Shown here: in pieces, positions 35,086 through 44,035 of the stretch
How positions within the stretch are numbered: position 1 is the first letter of the stretch
Layout of the letters: every line of letters begins with the position of its first letter
NCBI RefSeq assembly: GCF_903819335.1
Contig: NZ_CAIJDE010000047.1
Span: 1 to 64,000 of the forward strand
Direction of reading: 5' to 3'
DNA length: 64,000 bases
Source: Flavobacterium panici
GTDB taxonomy: Bacteria; Bacteroidota; Bacteroidia; Flavobacteriales; Flavobacteriaceae
Made by a program: the position numbers and the translations under genes
The notes under the pieces: generated by a model
What the model saw: only the letters and a program-made list of their open reading frames with translations
Databases searched by the model: none
Told to the model about the DNA's origin: nothing

Positions 35086-37256
35086 GATTCATTTATTAGG
35101 TAATTTAAAATCTTAAAGAGTTTAACAGGCTCAAAAGGTTTCACGATAATATCATTCATTCCTGATGAAACTGCTTCATCTGTAATTTCATCTTTATCAA
35201 AAGCAGTAAGCGCTACAACCGGAGTTTTTATACCAAGCTGCCGAATTCTTTTTGTGGTTTCAAATCCATTCATTAACGGCATATTGATATCCATCAAAAT
35301 AAGATCAAATTCTTCTTTTTCTAATATGGAAAGAGCAGCAAAACCATCATCAACAACTTTGCAGATAAAATTATTTTTTTCGATAATTTTCTTGGTTACC
35401 AATTGATTAATCAGGTTATCTTCGACAATAAGAATTTTGTAGATATCGCTTGAAGTTAAATCGACTTCTATATTTTCAATAATTTTCTTTGTTTTAAGAG
35501 GATCGTGTTCAAAAGGAATAGAAAATGAAAATGAAGTTCCTGCACCAAGATCACTTTCTAAAGTAATTGAGCTTCCAAAAAGCCCTAACAAACGTTTTAC
35601 AATACTTAAACCTAATCCTGTTCCCTGGTAATCTTCTTCTTTTCTTCCTACCTGAACAAATTTTTCGAATATTTTATTTTGATCTACAGCGGCAATTCCA
35701 ACACCATTATCTTTTATCAGAAAACCTAAATAATAAAATTTTCCTTCTATTCTTTCCAGTTTAACTCTAATTTCAACTTCTCCATCTTTAGTAAATTTTA
35801 AAGCGTTACTCACGAGGTTCATTAAAATTTGCGCCAACCGCAGTTTATCTCCAATTAAGTATTCGGGAATTGCGTGATCAATTTCAACATTAATTTTATT
35901 GTTGTTTTTTTGAGATAAAAAAGAAAGTGAATTTTTAATCACGGTTATCTCATCTGAAATATTAAAAGTCAAACTTTCCAGAACGACTTTATTCTCTTCA
36001 ATTTTATTGATTTGCAGAATGTCATTTACAAGAGACAATAAATATCTGGCAGAAAATTTTAAAGCGCTTAAGTGTTCGCTTTGGGATAATTCTTTGTGTT
36101 CTTCTAAAAGCATATTGGTTATCCCGACAACACCATACAACGGAGTACGCAATTCGTGGCTTATAGTAGAAATAAATTGAGTTTTGAGCACAGAAGCTTC
36201 TTCTGCCATTTCTTTTGCCTTTAGAAGCTCTAAATTGTGTTTCTTCTTAAGTCCGATATTCTTAATTAAGGTTACAATTAAAAAAAGTAGAATAAATGAA
36301 ATAAGGATGAACAGGATTACAATAATTCGTGATTTTTTGAGACTTTGTAATTGTGATGTTTTTTCATTTTCAATTTTCTCAATCTGTCTTTTGTATTCAT
36401 CCAGTTCTAAGTTTAAACCGGCTATAGAAGCTTTTTTAAGCTTTTCCTGGCTATAGAGTTCGCCTGTAATTTTATTATATATAACGAGATTATTATATGC
36501 TTCTTTGTGTTTTCCTATTTTGCTCAGAAATTTTGAATATTCTAAATGTGCATAAGCTAAATCTGGTTTCTCATCTTTAGACTTGCTATAGGAAATTGCT
36601 TTTACAAAATAGGTATTGGCTTTATCATTTTGATTTTCGCTGGCCCAATACATTCCGTTTAAAAAATTTAAAGCAATGTCATTTGCCTTTCCTTTTAAAT
36701 CATTTTGATGTTCATTAATATATTGCAAATATGGCAGTCCTTCTTTATAGTTTCCAATCTTAAAATAGGACCAGACAATATTAAGATTCGTTATGGCAAC
36801 TTCTTTCAAATATTTTTGCTGCCTTCCAAATTTCAATGACTCTTTATAATAAGTAATTCCGTCGCTGTACATTTTTTTTTCAAAAAAATACAAGTTGCCC
36901 AAATTACTGGTTATCATCATTCTTAGACTAACAATATTAGATCGTTCTGCATAGAATAATGCCTTCTTATAAAAAAATACAGCTTTATTAATTTCGCCCA
37001 AATCGTGAAAATTAATTCCGATTATGTTGTAATTCCTCGAAATCAGCGTATCATTTTTTATATCAAATGCATACTGAAGGGCAATTCCGGATTTCTTTAA
37101 GGATTTTTCGTAATTAGTTTCATCTAAATAATCACAAGCTTCCTGAGTTAGTTCTTTAACTTTTGTAAGAGATACAGCATGGTTTTGAGCTGGTGACTCA
37201 AGACAAAGTATGTTTAAAAAAGTAAAAATTAAAAAACAAAATCTATAATGAAGCAT
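35070..37256 (-). CDS. hybrid histidine kinase with TPR sensor region
   Basis: 728 residues. A signal-like N-terminus (about 1-24) is followed by a periplasmic TPR/helical repeat region (about 30-310) and one membrane helix (about 313-335, VILFILISFILLFLIVTLI). Then come a short coil, the HisKA domain with H367 in SHELRTPLYG, an HATPase (about 475-590, with GTGLGLSIVKRL) and a C-terminal receiver domain (about 605-725) with D656 in LMDINMP. There is no output DNA-binding domain, so phosphate must pass to another protein or the kinase works as a scaffold. TPR-type periplasmic sensors of this class are widespread in Bacteroidota, with mostly unknown ligands. It is transcribed away from two small GG-leader peptides, and I propose a sensor-peptide link (inference). 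Confidence 0.92.
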   Translation of the reverse strand: MLHYRFCFLIFTFLNILCLESPAQNHAVSLTKVKELTQEACDYLDETNYEKSLKKSGIALQYAFDIKNDTLISRNYNIIGINFHDLGEINKAVFFYKKALFYAERSNIVSLRMMITSNLGNLYFFEKKMYSDGITYYKESLKFGRQQKYLKEVAITNLNIVWSYFKIGNYKEGLPYLQYINEHQNDLKGKANDIALNFLNGMYWASENQNDKANTYFVKAISYSKSKDEKPDLAYAHLEYSKFLSKIGKHKEAYNNLVIYNKITGELYSQEKLKKASIAGLNLELDEYKRQIEKIENEKTSQLQSLKKSRIIVILFILISFILLFLIVTLIKNIGLKKKHNLELLKAKEMAEEASVLKTQFISTISHELRTPLYGVVGITNMLLEEHKELSQSEHLSALKFSARYLLSLVNDILQINKIEENKVVLESLTFNISDEITVIKNSLSFLSQKNNNKINVEIDHAIPEYLIGDKLRLAQILMNLVSNALKFTKDGEVEIRVKLERIEGKFYYLGFLIKDNGVGIAAVDQNKIFEKFVQVGRKEEDYQGTGLGLSIVKRLLGLFGSSITLESDLGAGTSFSFSIPFEHDPLKTKKIIENIEVDLTSSDIYKILIVEDNLINQLVTKKIIEKNNFICKVVDDGFAALSILEKEEFDLILMDINMPLMNGFETTKRIRQLGIKTPVVALTAFDKDEITDEAVSSGMNDIIVKPFEPVKLFKILNYLINESKNAG

Positions 37257-37618
37257 AATTTGGGATATGTTTATTCAAATATACATTATTATCATAATAC
37301 ACAATAAAAGTATTATCTTAATAACCTAAAGATTCAATAATCATTCTACTATTTTACACTTATAAAATATAAAAAAAGGCATTTAAACATTTAGGAAGCT
37401 TAAAGTTTATACCTTTTAAACTGTTATCCTCGATAAAACTCTTTCAAAGCTTTAAAACACTACAAAACAAGATCTATTATCATTTCAAAGTTCTTTTTAT
37501 TGAAAAACATTTAATAAAAACATCATAATAATGAAAAATAATACTATTTTTAACTAAATTAAAAAACATAAGCCCCAAGTGTTTTTAGAAGATTGGAGCA
37601 ACTAAAAATTAAAAAACT
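37257..37618. other. divergent promoter region of kinase and peptide genes
   Basis: 362 bases, AT-rich, without a gene of its own. The end near 37572-37618 is the leader of the first peptide gene and is repeated before the second. I find no clean TAnnTTTG box. Confidence 0.5.
37572..37618 (+). repeat. conserved 5' leader, copy 1
   Basis: About 47 bases (start gccccaagtg, middle gaagattggagcaac) directly before the first peptide gene, almost identical to 37794-37838 before the second. ccaa and ttgg within it can pair. Conservation upstream of the start codons suggests a transcribed or regulatory element, or simply a recent duplication of the whole unit. Confidence 0.75.
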
Positions 37619-37750
37619 ATGTTAGAAAACTTTTTAAAATTTGCAAAAACTGAAAAATTGACTAAAACACAACAAAAAACTATCAAAGGTGGTGAAACAC
37701 TAGCTCCAGAGTCGGAGGAATCTAGAAAAGGTAAAGTTGCAGCAAAATAA
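37619..37750 (+). CDS. double-glycine leader peptide 1
   Basis: A 43-residue ORF, too short for usual gene finders. The leader is MLENFLKFAKTEKLTKTQQ followed by KTIKGG, with GG at residues 24-25. Leaders with a hydrophobic heptad, a Leu-x-Lys-x-x-Gln-Lys segment and a terminal GG are the class cut and exported by C39-peptidase ABC transporters, as used by bacteriocins, pheromones and some modified peptides. The predicted core is ETLAPESEESRKGKVAAK, acidic then basic, without Cys and with few Ser/Thr. A second copy lies 220 bases on. At RKGKVAA the copies differ only by synonymous changes, so it is translated and under selection. No C39 transporter is in the window. Confidence 0.82.
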   Translation: MLENFLKFAKTEKLTKTQQKTIKGGETLAPESEESRKGKVAAK

Positions 37751-37793
37751 TTTATTAGTTGATTTATTCAAATAATAAAAATTAAAAACACAT

Positions 37794-37838
37794 GCCCCAA
37801 GTGTTTTAGAAGATTGGAGCAACTAAAACTAAAAAACT
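37794..37838 (+). repeat. conserved 5' leader, copy 2
   Basis: Second copy of the leader at 37572-37618, before peptide gene 2. It differs by a one-base deletion in the T-run and a few substitutions near the start codon. Confidence 0.75.
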
Positions 37839-37964
37839 ATGTTAGATAACTTTTTAAAATTTGCAGAAACTGAAAAATTGACTAAAGCACAACAAAAAAC
37901 TATTTCAGGCGGTGACACACCAGCTCCTGATGAAGCTGACAGAAAAGGAAAAGTAGCTGCTTAA
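37839..37964 (+). CDS. double-glycine leader peptide 2
   Basis: A 41-residue ORF paralogous to the one at 37619. The leader MLDNFLKFAETEKLTKAQQ then KTISGG has GG at 24-25; the predicted core is DTPAPDEADRKGKVAA. Compared with copy 1, the leader and the basic C-terminal end are conserved while the acidic middle varies. That is the pattern expected if the leader is read by an exporter and the tail by a target, with variation in between. A bidirectional terminator follows 50 bases later. It could be a signalling peptide for the divergent TPR hybrid kinase or a bacteriocin-like product; neither is shown. Confidence 0.82.
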   Translation: MLDNFLKFAETEKLTKAQQKTISGGDTPAPDEADRKGKVAA

Positions 37965-38012
37965 ATAAGTTTATATGCTGATTTTTTTCAGCCATAAACT
38001 ACTATAAAATTT

Positions 38013-38050
38013 AAAAACCGTAACAAACAAAATCTGTTACGGTTTTTTTT
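38013..38050. terminator. bidirectional terminator after the peptide genes
   Basis: A perfect 10-bp stem (38016-38025 with 38035-38044, core accgtaaca) with a nine-base loop, an A-run before and eight T after. It can end the peptide transcript and, on the other strand, the symporter gene that stops at 38069. Confidence 0.88.
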
Positions 38051-38068
38051 ATGTTTTAAAGAATATAA

Positions 38069-39355
38069 TTAATTCTCTTCTGTAATATCTAAATTCTGTT
38101 CCTTACCATCTTCCCATTTTCCAACAACAGAAGTTGCCAATGCATTTCCAAGTACATTTGTTGCACTTCTAAACATATCACAGAAATGGTCAATTGGTAA
38201 AATCAGGGCAATTCCTTCAACCGGAATTTTAAACATTCCGCAAGTAGCCGCAACAATTACCAAACTTGCTCTTGGTACGCCCGCAATACCTTTACTGGTT
38301 AACATTAAAACCAAAAGCATAGCCATTTGTGTCCCTAAATCTAAATGAACGCCATAAAACTGAGCAATAAAAATACTGGCAAAAGTCATGTACATCATAC
38401 TTCCGTCAAGGTTAAATGAATAACCAAGCGGTAACATGAAAGCTACAATTTTATTTTTAACCCCAAAATCTTCTAATTCTTCAGTTAATTTAGGAAAAAC
38501 AGCCTCACTGCTAGTAGTTCCAAAAGCAATCGCTAATGGCCCTGTAATACGTTTTAATAATTCGGTCATTCTTCCTTTTAAGAAAATATAACCTACTACA
38601 ACCAAAACCACCCATAAAGTTCCAATACCTATTAAAAATGATCCGAAGAATTTAAAATAAGTAATAATTAATTCTTCTGCATCTCTAATTGCAAAAACTC
38701 CTGCAATGGCACCAAAAACCCCAATTGGAGCAAAGTTCATTACATAGTTTACCATTTTTAAAACAATATGCGAAGCTTTATCAAATGCATTTATAATTGG
38801 CTTTACTGTACTTCCTAAAGAAGCAGCTGCTAATCCAAAAAAGATAGAAAATATTACAATCTGCAAAATTTCATTAGTTGCCATTGCTTCAAAAATACTT
38901 TTAGGAACAATATGCTCAACAAAATTTTCAACAGATAATATTTTTGTTTTAGCTGTAACTTCACTGGCTGCAGCCATATCAACGTGGTCTAGTTTTAAAC
39001 CTACACCCGGTTCTAAAATATTTACAAAAAACAATCCTATTAATAAGGATATAAAAGAAGCAGTAAAAAACCAGCCAAGTGCTTTTCCTCCAATTCTTCC
39101 AACAGTTTTGATATCACCTAACTTTGCAATTCCTACTACTAAAGTGGTAAAAACTAAAGGAGCAATAATCATTTGTACTAATCTAATAAAGATCGTAGCC
39201 AGCATTTTTATTTTATTGCTAAACGATACTGCTGCTTCCTGAGAAATTGAATTATGGATAATAATTCCCAAAGCTGCTCCAAGCACCATTGCAATTATAA
39301 TTTGCCCCGTTAATCCCGAAAAAAATGATTTCTTTTTAGTTTCTGTAATTTGCAT
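38069..39355 (-). CDS. dicarboxylate/glutamate:cation symporter (DAACS family)
   Basis: Inner-membrane sodium or proton symporter of 428 residues in the sodium:dicarboxylate symporter family (GltP/DctA/GltT group). Signature segments seen: AFGTTSSEAVFPKL (the serine-rich re-entrant loop HP1 region), MLPLGYSFNLDGSMMYM and the late GIAGVPRASLVI (HP2), with DHFCDMFRSATNVLGNA in the last transport helix. The Arg and Asp there fit binding of acidic amino acids or C4-dicarboxylates; which of these is not decidable. It is separate from aroC by 52 bases on the same strand, possibly one transcript. Confidence 0.9.
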   Translation of the reverse strand: MQITETKKKSFFSGLTGQIIIAMVLGAALGIIIHNSISQEAAVSFSNKIKMLATIFIRLVQMIIAPLVFTTLVVGIAKLGDIKTVGRIGGKALGWFFTASFISLLIGLFFVNILEPGVGLKLDHVDMAAASEVTAKTKILSVENFVEHIVPKSIFEAMATNEILQIVIFSIFFGLAAASLGSTVKPIINAFDKASHIVLKMVNYVMNFAPIGVFGAIAGVFAIRDAEELIITYFKFFGSFLIGIGTLWVVLVVVGYIFLKGRMTELLKRITGPLAIAFGTTSSEAVFPKLTEELEDFGVKNKIVAFMLPLGYSFNLDGSMMYMTFASIFIAQFYGVHLDLGTQMAMLLVLMLTSKGIAGVPRASLVIVAATCGMFKIPVEGIALILPIDHFCDMFRSATNVLGNALATSVVGKWEDGKEQNLDITEEN

Positions 39356-39407
39356 TAATTTACTTTTAAATTATTAAAAATATAAGACCCTCACTGTCTT
39401 ACTTTTA

Positions 39408-40466
39408 TTAATATGTTTTGTTGATTAAATAAAAATCAGCCAAAACAATCGCAGCCATCGCCTCAACGATTGGTACTGCACGAGGCACCACACACGGATC
39501 ATGACGTCCTTTTCCGGTCATTGGTGTAATATTTCCTTTATTATCCAGAGAATCCTGAGTCTGCATGATAGTCGCAACAGGTTTAAAAGCTACTCTGAAA
39601 TAAATATCCATTCCGTTGCTTATTCCGCCCTGGATTCCGCCAGAAAGATTTGTTTTTGTAGTTCCGTCAGGATTATATAAATCGTTGTGTTCGCTTCCTT
39701 TCATTTCAGAACCAGAGAAACCACTTCCATACTCAAAACCTTTTACCGCATTGATTGAAAGCATTGCTTTTCCTAATTCAGCATGTAATTTATCAAAAAC
39801 AGGTTCGCCTAAACCAACCGGAACATTTTGAATTACACATGAAACTACACCGCCGACAGTATCTCCCTGCTTACGGATATCACGAATATATTCTTCCATA
39901 ACAGCTGCCGATTTTTCATCTGGACAGCGAACCGGATTGCTTTCGATTTTAGAGAAATCTAATTCCTGATAAGGCGTATCTAAATGAATTGGTCCAACAG
40001 AAGAAACGTAAGCATTAATTTTAATTTGAGGAAGCATTTGTTTTGCAATTGCTCCTGCTACTACTCTGCTCGCTGTTTCACGCGCAGAACTTCTTCCGCC
40101 GCCGCGGTAATCACGAAAACCATATTTTTGGTCATACACATAATCAGCATGACTTGGTCTGTAATTATCTTTAATATGCGAGTAATCGTCTGATTTTTGA
40201 TTGGTATTTGGAATAATAAAACCAATTGGAGTTCCGGTCGTTTTTCCTTCAAATATTCCCGATAAAAACTGAACCGCATCTGGTTCTTTTCTTTGTGTTA
40301 CGATAGCCGACTGCCCCGGTTTTCTGCGAGACATTTCAACTTCAATCGCTTCAAAATCAAGTTGTATTCCTGATGGACAACCGTCTATAATTCCGCCTAA
40401 AGCTTCACCATGAGATTCTCCGAATGTTGTAACTTTATATAGGGTGCCGTAGCTATTTCCTGCCAT
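39408..40466 (-). CDS. aroC: chorismate synthase
   Basis: Last enzyme of the shikimate pathway: 5-enolpyruvylshikimate-3-P to chorismate, with reduced FMN, in the cytoplasm. 352 residues, standard length. The N-terminal [18 protein letters not shown], the central [15 protein letters not shown] and the C-terminal [17 protein letters not shown] are the three family signatures. The ATG at 40466 is preceded by TACATTTG on the minus strand (40483-40490), matching the Bacteroidota -7 box. No other aro genes are linked. Confidence 0.96.
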   Translation of the reverse strand: MAGNSYGTLYKVTTFGESHGEALGGIIDGCPSGIQLDFEAIEVEMSRRKPGQSAIVTQRKEPDAVQFLSGIFEGKTTGTPIGFIIPNTNQKSDDYSHIKDNYRPSHADYVYDQKYGFRDYRGGGRSSARETASRVVAGAIAKQMLPQIKINAYVSSVGPIHLDTPYQELDFSKIESNPVRCPDEKSAAVMEEYIRDIRKQGDTVGGVVSCVIQNVPVGLGEPVFDKLHAELGKAMLSINAVKGFEYGSGFSGSEMKGSEHNDLYNPDGTTKTNLSGGIQGGISNGMDIYFRVAFKPVATIMQTQDSLDNKGNITPMTGKGRHDPCVVPRAVPIVEAMAAIVLADFYLINKTY

Positions 40467-40482
40467 TGTAAATTGTTTTGAG

Positions 40483-40490
40483 CAAATGTA
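40483..40490 (-). promoter_or_regulatory. -7 promoter box of aroC
   Basis: Minus-strand TACATTTG, a perfect TAnnTTTG, 17 bases before the start codon. No clear TTG is seen at the usual upstream distance, so the call rests on one box. Confidence 0.45.
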
Positions 40491-40654
40491 AGTTTTATGA
40501 ATTAAATTAAAAAATTAAAAATTGGTAATATTAATTAAAGATTAAACACTTTAAAAATCACAATTTATTAAAATTGCCTTTGAATTAGTAACCTTTTGAT
40601 AAAATAAATGGAGTAGGATTTTCTTTTATTTGTGGAACTTCAAATTAAGAAAAA

Positions 40655-41479
40655 TTGAAAAAACGAAATGTCGAACTGGTCATTATTTCTGATGTCCATT
40701 TGGGAACTTACGGAAGTCACGCTAAAGAACTAAACAACTATTTATCAAGCATTAAACCTAAAACTTTAGTTTTAAATGGTGATATAATTGATGCCTGGCA
40801 GTTTAGAAAATCTTATTTTCCTAAAGCGCATTTAAGAGTCATTCAGCGCATTATCGGGATGGCTTCTAAAGGTACAAAAGTGTATTACATTACCGGAAAT
40901 CATGACGAGATTCTTCGAAAATTCAGCAACATGAACATGGGGAATTTTTCTTTGGTCGATAAATTAGTTTTAGAATTAGACGACAAAAAAGCCTGGATTT
41001 TTCACGGAGACGTATTTGATGCTTCTGTACAACATTCTAAATGGATTGCAAAACTAGGCGGATTAGGTTATGATTATTTAATTTTGATGAATCGTTTTGC
41101 TAACTGGTGTCTGGCAAAATTAGGCCGCGAACCTTACTCTTTTTCTAAAAAAATAAAAGCAAGCGTAAAAAAGGCTGTAAAATTCATTTCAGATTTTGAA
41201 ACTACAGCAACCGATCTGGCTATCGAAAAAAATTACGATTATGTAATCTGCGGGCACATTCACGAACCCAAAATCCTTACTAAAGAAAACAAACACGGTT
41301 CTACTTTATACTTAAATTCTGGCGACTGGGTCGAAAACCTAACGGCTCTTGAGTATCATAAAAAGCGTTGGAAATTATATTCTTACACTCATACGAACTT
41401 TACAGAAGAAGAAAATCTTTTTGAAATGGAAGATATTTTAACCTCTCAAATGTTATCTAATATTATTCTAAAAAAGTAA
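40655..41479 (+). CDS. LpxH-like metallophosphoesterase
   Basis: 274-residue calcineurin-type phosphoesterase, related to UDP-2,3-diacylglucosamine diphosphatase of lipid A synthesis. The two-metal site is visible: D13 and H15 in SDVHLG, D43 in NGDIID, GNHDE at 81-85, then GHIHEP later. The start is TTG at 40655 (MKKRNVELVIISDVHLG); no ATG lies near. Bacteroidota often carry several members of this family, so an exact LpxH role is not certain. The long basic stretch in the middle (SKKIKASVKKAVK) may contact membrane or lipid. Confidence 0.85.
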   Translation: MKKRNVELVIISDVHLGTYGSHAKELNNYLSSIKPKTLVLNGDIIDAWQFRKSYFPKAHLRVIQRIIGMASKGTKVYYITGNHDEILRKFSNMNMGNFSLVDKLVLELDDKKAWIFHGDVFDASVQHSKWIAKLGGLGYDYLILMNRFANWCLAKLGREPYSFSKKIKASVKKAVKFISDFETTATDLAIEKNYDYVICGHIHEPKILTKENKHGSTLYLNSGDWVENLTALEYHKKRWKLYSYTHTNFTEEENLFEMEDILTSQMLSNIILKK

Positions 41480-41582
41480 ACACACCTTTATTTACAAGCG
41501 TTTACAAAGGTTAACTATTTTTAATTTGTGTAATTTATATTTACAAAATGTGAATTATATAACAATTTCTAAAAATGTTATA

Positions 41583-41613
41583 CGTTCTTAAATTGAGAAC
41601 GATTATACATTTG
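41583..41613 (+). promoter_or_regulatory. promoter with an inverted repeat before the beta-barrel gene
   Basis: TACATTTG at 41606-41613 is a perfect -7 box, 22 bases before the start codon. Immediately upstream cgttct/agaacg (41583-41588 with 41596-41601) forms a 19-base dyad located where a regulator would touch the promoter. Confidence 0.6.
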
Positions 41614-41635
41614 AAAAAAATTAATTAACCATTTT

Positions 41636-42133
41636 ATGAAAAAGATTATTTTATCTGCCATTATGCTTTTGGGATTAGCATTTACGGCTCAATCGCAAGA
41701 AATTTCAAAACACGCTTTAGGATTACGTTTAGGGGACAATAACGGATTTGGAGGTGAAGTATCATATCAACTTGGATTGAACCAAAAAAACAGACTTGAG
41801 TTTGATTTAGGCTGGAGAAACAGCAGTGATGTAGACGCTATTAAAGGTGTTGCTCTTTACCAATGGGTTTGGAACATTGATGGAGGTTTTAACTGGTACG
41901 CTGGTGTAGGTGGAGGAATTGCTGCCTGGGATCACGATTATTACAACAATAATTACAGATATAACGACAGCGGAACTTATGTTTTTGCAGCCGGAGATAT
42001 TGGTATCGAATATAGATTTAAAGAAGTGCCTATCACACTGTCACTAGATGCAAGACCTGAAATTGGTTCTGGATACTATGACGATGACAATTTTGGATTT
42101 GACGTTGGTTTAGGTGTCAAATTCAGATTCTAA
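41636..42133 (+). CDS. small outer-membrane beta-barrel protein
   Basis: 165 residues with a signal peptide (MKKIILSAIMLLGLAFTAQSQ). The mature part is a run of amphipathic strands with alternating aromatic and small residues. A strongly acidic/Tyr/Asn loop (DHDYYNNNYRYNDS) follows the WNIDGGFNWYAGVGGGIAAW strand, and the protein ends in the barrel-type FRF. The size suits an eight-stranded OmpA/OmpX-like barrel. Function unknown; such proteins are often abundant or stress-regulated. It has its own promoter and a strong terminator. Confidence 0.85.
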   Translation: MKKIILSAIMLLGLAFTAQSQEISKHALGLRLGDNNGFGGEVSYQLGLNQKNRLEFDLGWRNSSDVDAIKGVALYQWVWNIDGGFNWYAGVGGGIAAWDHDYYNNNYRYNDSGTYVFAAGDIGIEYRFKEVPITLSLDARPEIGSGYYDDDNFGFDVGLGVKFRF

Positions 42134-42160
42134 TTAAAAATAAAAAATAATTGTAAGAAG

Positions 42161-42193
42161 AAACCTGTCGTTGTAATGCGACAGGTTTTTTTT
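42161..42193 (+). terminator. terminator of the beta-barrel gene
   Basis: Ten-base arms (42161-42170 with 42179-42188, core acctgtcg) with an eight-base loop and a run of eight T. Confidence 0.9.
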
Positions 42194-42215
42194 ATGTTTT
42201 GATTAAAGCTTAGTG

Positions 42216-42293
42216 TCACCCAGAGCGATCCCAAGGCTTCGGGAGAAGGGCTTTAGAGGTAAAAAGGGCTTCGACTACGCTCAGCCTTACATT
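42216..42293. repeat. intergenic repeat-like segment
   Basis: GC-richer than its surroundings, with the words cccaaggcttcgggaga and gggcttcgactacgctcagcc. The latter word is a recurrent intergenic sequence that I recall from many Bacteroidota and other genomes. No coding potential. Confidence 0.4.
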
Positions 42294-42314
42294 TGACCTG
42301 TAACTAACAACTAT

Positions 42315-42737
42315 TTACTTAATAATAATCTCCTTTTTAGAATGTATTTTTACAACAGTATAAGGATAAGTAATAGCCTGTGTTACCATGGCATCTGGAG
42401 CAGGATTTTTTTCTTTTACGGTAATGATAATGTTCTTATCCGTTTCTTCAACCTTTTCAATTCCAATAGAATACCCTCCAGTGTTTTTTTCACCCATATT
42501 AAGGATAACATAATTCGAATTGGCAATATCAGCCTGCTTCATTTTAGCAGCTAAAAGCGGATCATTTTCAAGCATTTTGATCTCGTTAGGTTCTGTCAAA
42601 ATTTCGAAAAATTTAATATTTCCCCCGCCATCAGACTGTTCAGTTAAAACTTCGTATAAAGCTTTTGAATCTGTTGGCTTTTTAGCTCCGCAGGAAATCA
42701 AAACAAAAATTACTAAAACCGAAATTACTTTTTTCAT
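42315..42737 (-). CDS. PrcB-like domain lipoprotein
   Basis: 140 residues. I place the start at 42737 because MKKVISVLVIFVLISCGAKK is a textbook lipoprotein signal with C16; the frame extends 46 codons further upstream but that part overlaps bshA. The C-terminal region (GEKNTGGYSIGIEKVEE ... YPYTVVKIHSK) matches the PrcB C-terminal domain, first described in a protease complex of Treponema. In flavobacteria the partner is unknown, and it may be a protease-associated or surface-exposed protein. It lies 28 bases after bshA on the same strand and may share its message. Confidence 0.8.
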   Translation of the reverse strand: MKKVISVLVIFVLISCGAKKPTDSKALYEVLTEQSDGGGNIKFFEILTEPNEIKMLENDPLLAAKMKQADIANSNYVILNMGEKNTGGYSIGIEKVEETDKNIIITVKEKNPAPDAMVTQAITYPYTVVKIHSKKEIIIK

Positions 42738-42765
42738 TACGTTCAAATTTTTAAAATTAATGTTT

Positions 42766-43902
42766 CTATTCTTTATAATCGTCAATTGCTCTTTGGTACA
42801 AAGCTTCATATTTAGGCAGAATGTTTTTGATATCAAATTTTCTGGCAACTTCCAATGCATTGATTTTAAATTCATTCAAGGTTTTATCATCTTTTAAGAT
42901 TTTGATTGCATTTGCCGCCATTTCATCGACATTTCCAACATCACTTAAATATCCAGAAACACCATCAAAATTAACTTCCGGTAAACCTCCAGAATTACTT
43001 GAAATTACAGGAACTCCGCAAGCCATTGCTTCTAATGCTGCTAAACCAAAACTTTCAGTTTCTGACGGAAGTAAAAACAAATCAGTCATGCATAAAATCT
43101 TATCGATTTCATTACTGTTCCCAAAGAAAATTACTTTGTCGTAAATTCCCAGTTCCATACATAAAACCTCTGCTCTTTCTTTTTCAGGACCATCACCCAC
43201 CATCATTAATTTAGCAGGCATTACTTTCTGAATATTATAGAAAATCTTGATAATATCCGGAATACGTTTTACCTTTCTAAAATTACTGATATGTGTTACG
43301 ATTCGCTCGTTTTCCTTTGCCATAACATATCTGTGGCAAGGTTCCGTTGGATCTTTTCTAACTTTATCCAATTCAATAAAATTCGGGATTACCTTAATTT
43401 TATTCTTGATTTTGAACAATTTCAGTGTATCATCTTTCAAACTCTGCGAAACCGAAGTCACATAATCAGACTTATTGATACTAAAAGTTACCGCTGGCTT
43501 GTAAAAGGGATGGTTTCCAACAAGCGTAATATCAGTTCCGTGAAGCGTTGTAATCATCGGAAGATTAATTCCTTCATTCTTAAGCATTTGTTTCGCCATA
43601 TAACCCGCATAAGCGTGCGGAATAGCGTAATGCACATGTAAAACCTCTATTTTATATAATTTCACCATATCGACCAATTTGCTTGACAAAGCCAACTCAT
43701 AAGGCTGATAATGGAACAAAGGATATTCAGGAACGTTTACTTCGTGATAATGAACATTTGGATTTAAAAGTGCTAATCTTACTGGCTGACTGTAAGTTAT
43801 AAAATGTATTTCGTGTCCGCGTCTGGCTAATTCGAGACCTAGTTCTGTAGCAACTACACCACTACCGCCAAATGTTGGATAACAAACTATTGCTATTTTC
43901 AT
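42766..43902 (-). CDS. bshA: N-acetyl-alpha-D-glucosaminyl L-malate synthase
   Basis: First step of bacillithiol synthesis: UDP-GlcNAc plus L-malate to GlcNAc-malate. GT4 fold glycosyltransferase, 378 residues. The N-terminus IAIVCYPTFGGSGVVATELG, then HVHYAIPHAYAGYMAK and LHGTDITLVG, are typical of BshA and distinguish it from general GT4 enzymes. The nucleotide-binding half has GDGPEKERAE and the ExE loop TESFGLAALEAMACGVPV. Bacillithiol is used as the low-molecular-weight thiol in many Bacteroidota. Neither BshB nor BshC is nearby. Upstream on the minus strand there is a TACTTTCG (43921-43928), close to a -7 box. Confidence 0.93.
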   Translation of the reverse strand: MKIAIVCYPTFGGSGVVATELGLELARRGHEIHFITYSQPVRLALLNPNVHYHEVNVPEYPLFHYQPYELALSSKLVDMVKLYKIEVLHVHYAIPHAYAGYMAKQMLKNEGINLPMITTLHGTDITLVGNHPFYKPAVTFSINKSDYVTSVSQSLKDDTLKLFKIKNKIKVIPNFIELDKVRKDPTEPCHRYVMAKENERIVTHISNFRKVKRIPDIIKIFYNIQKVMPAKLMMVGDGPEKERAEVLCMELGIYDKVIFFGNSNEIDKILCMTDLFLLPSETESFGLAALEAMACGVPVISSNSGGLPEVNFDGVSGYLSDVGNVDEMAANAIKILKDDKTLNEFKINALEVARKFDIKNILPKYEALYQRAIDDYKE

Positions 43903-44035
43903 GTATTAAATTTAATTCTACGAAAGTACTCAAAAATCACCTTTAATTAGGCTTTTAAATTGTTAGATTTTCGACAAAATTAGATTAAATCTGGTTGATA
44001 AATATTTTTAGAAGCAGCACAATATCTGCAAAAAA

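Noticed and set aside
42738-42875. N-terminal extension of the PrcB-like gene
   Set aside because: It overlaps the end of bshA and would bury the lipoprotein signal 46 residues inside the protein.
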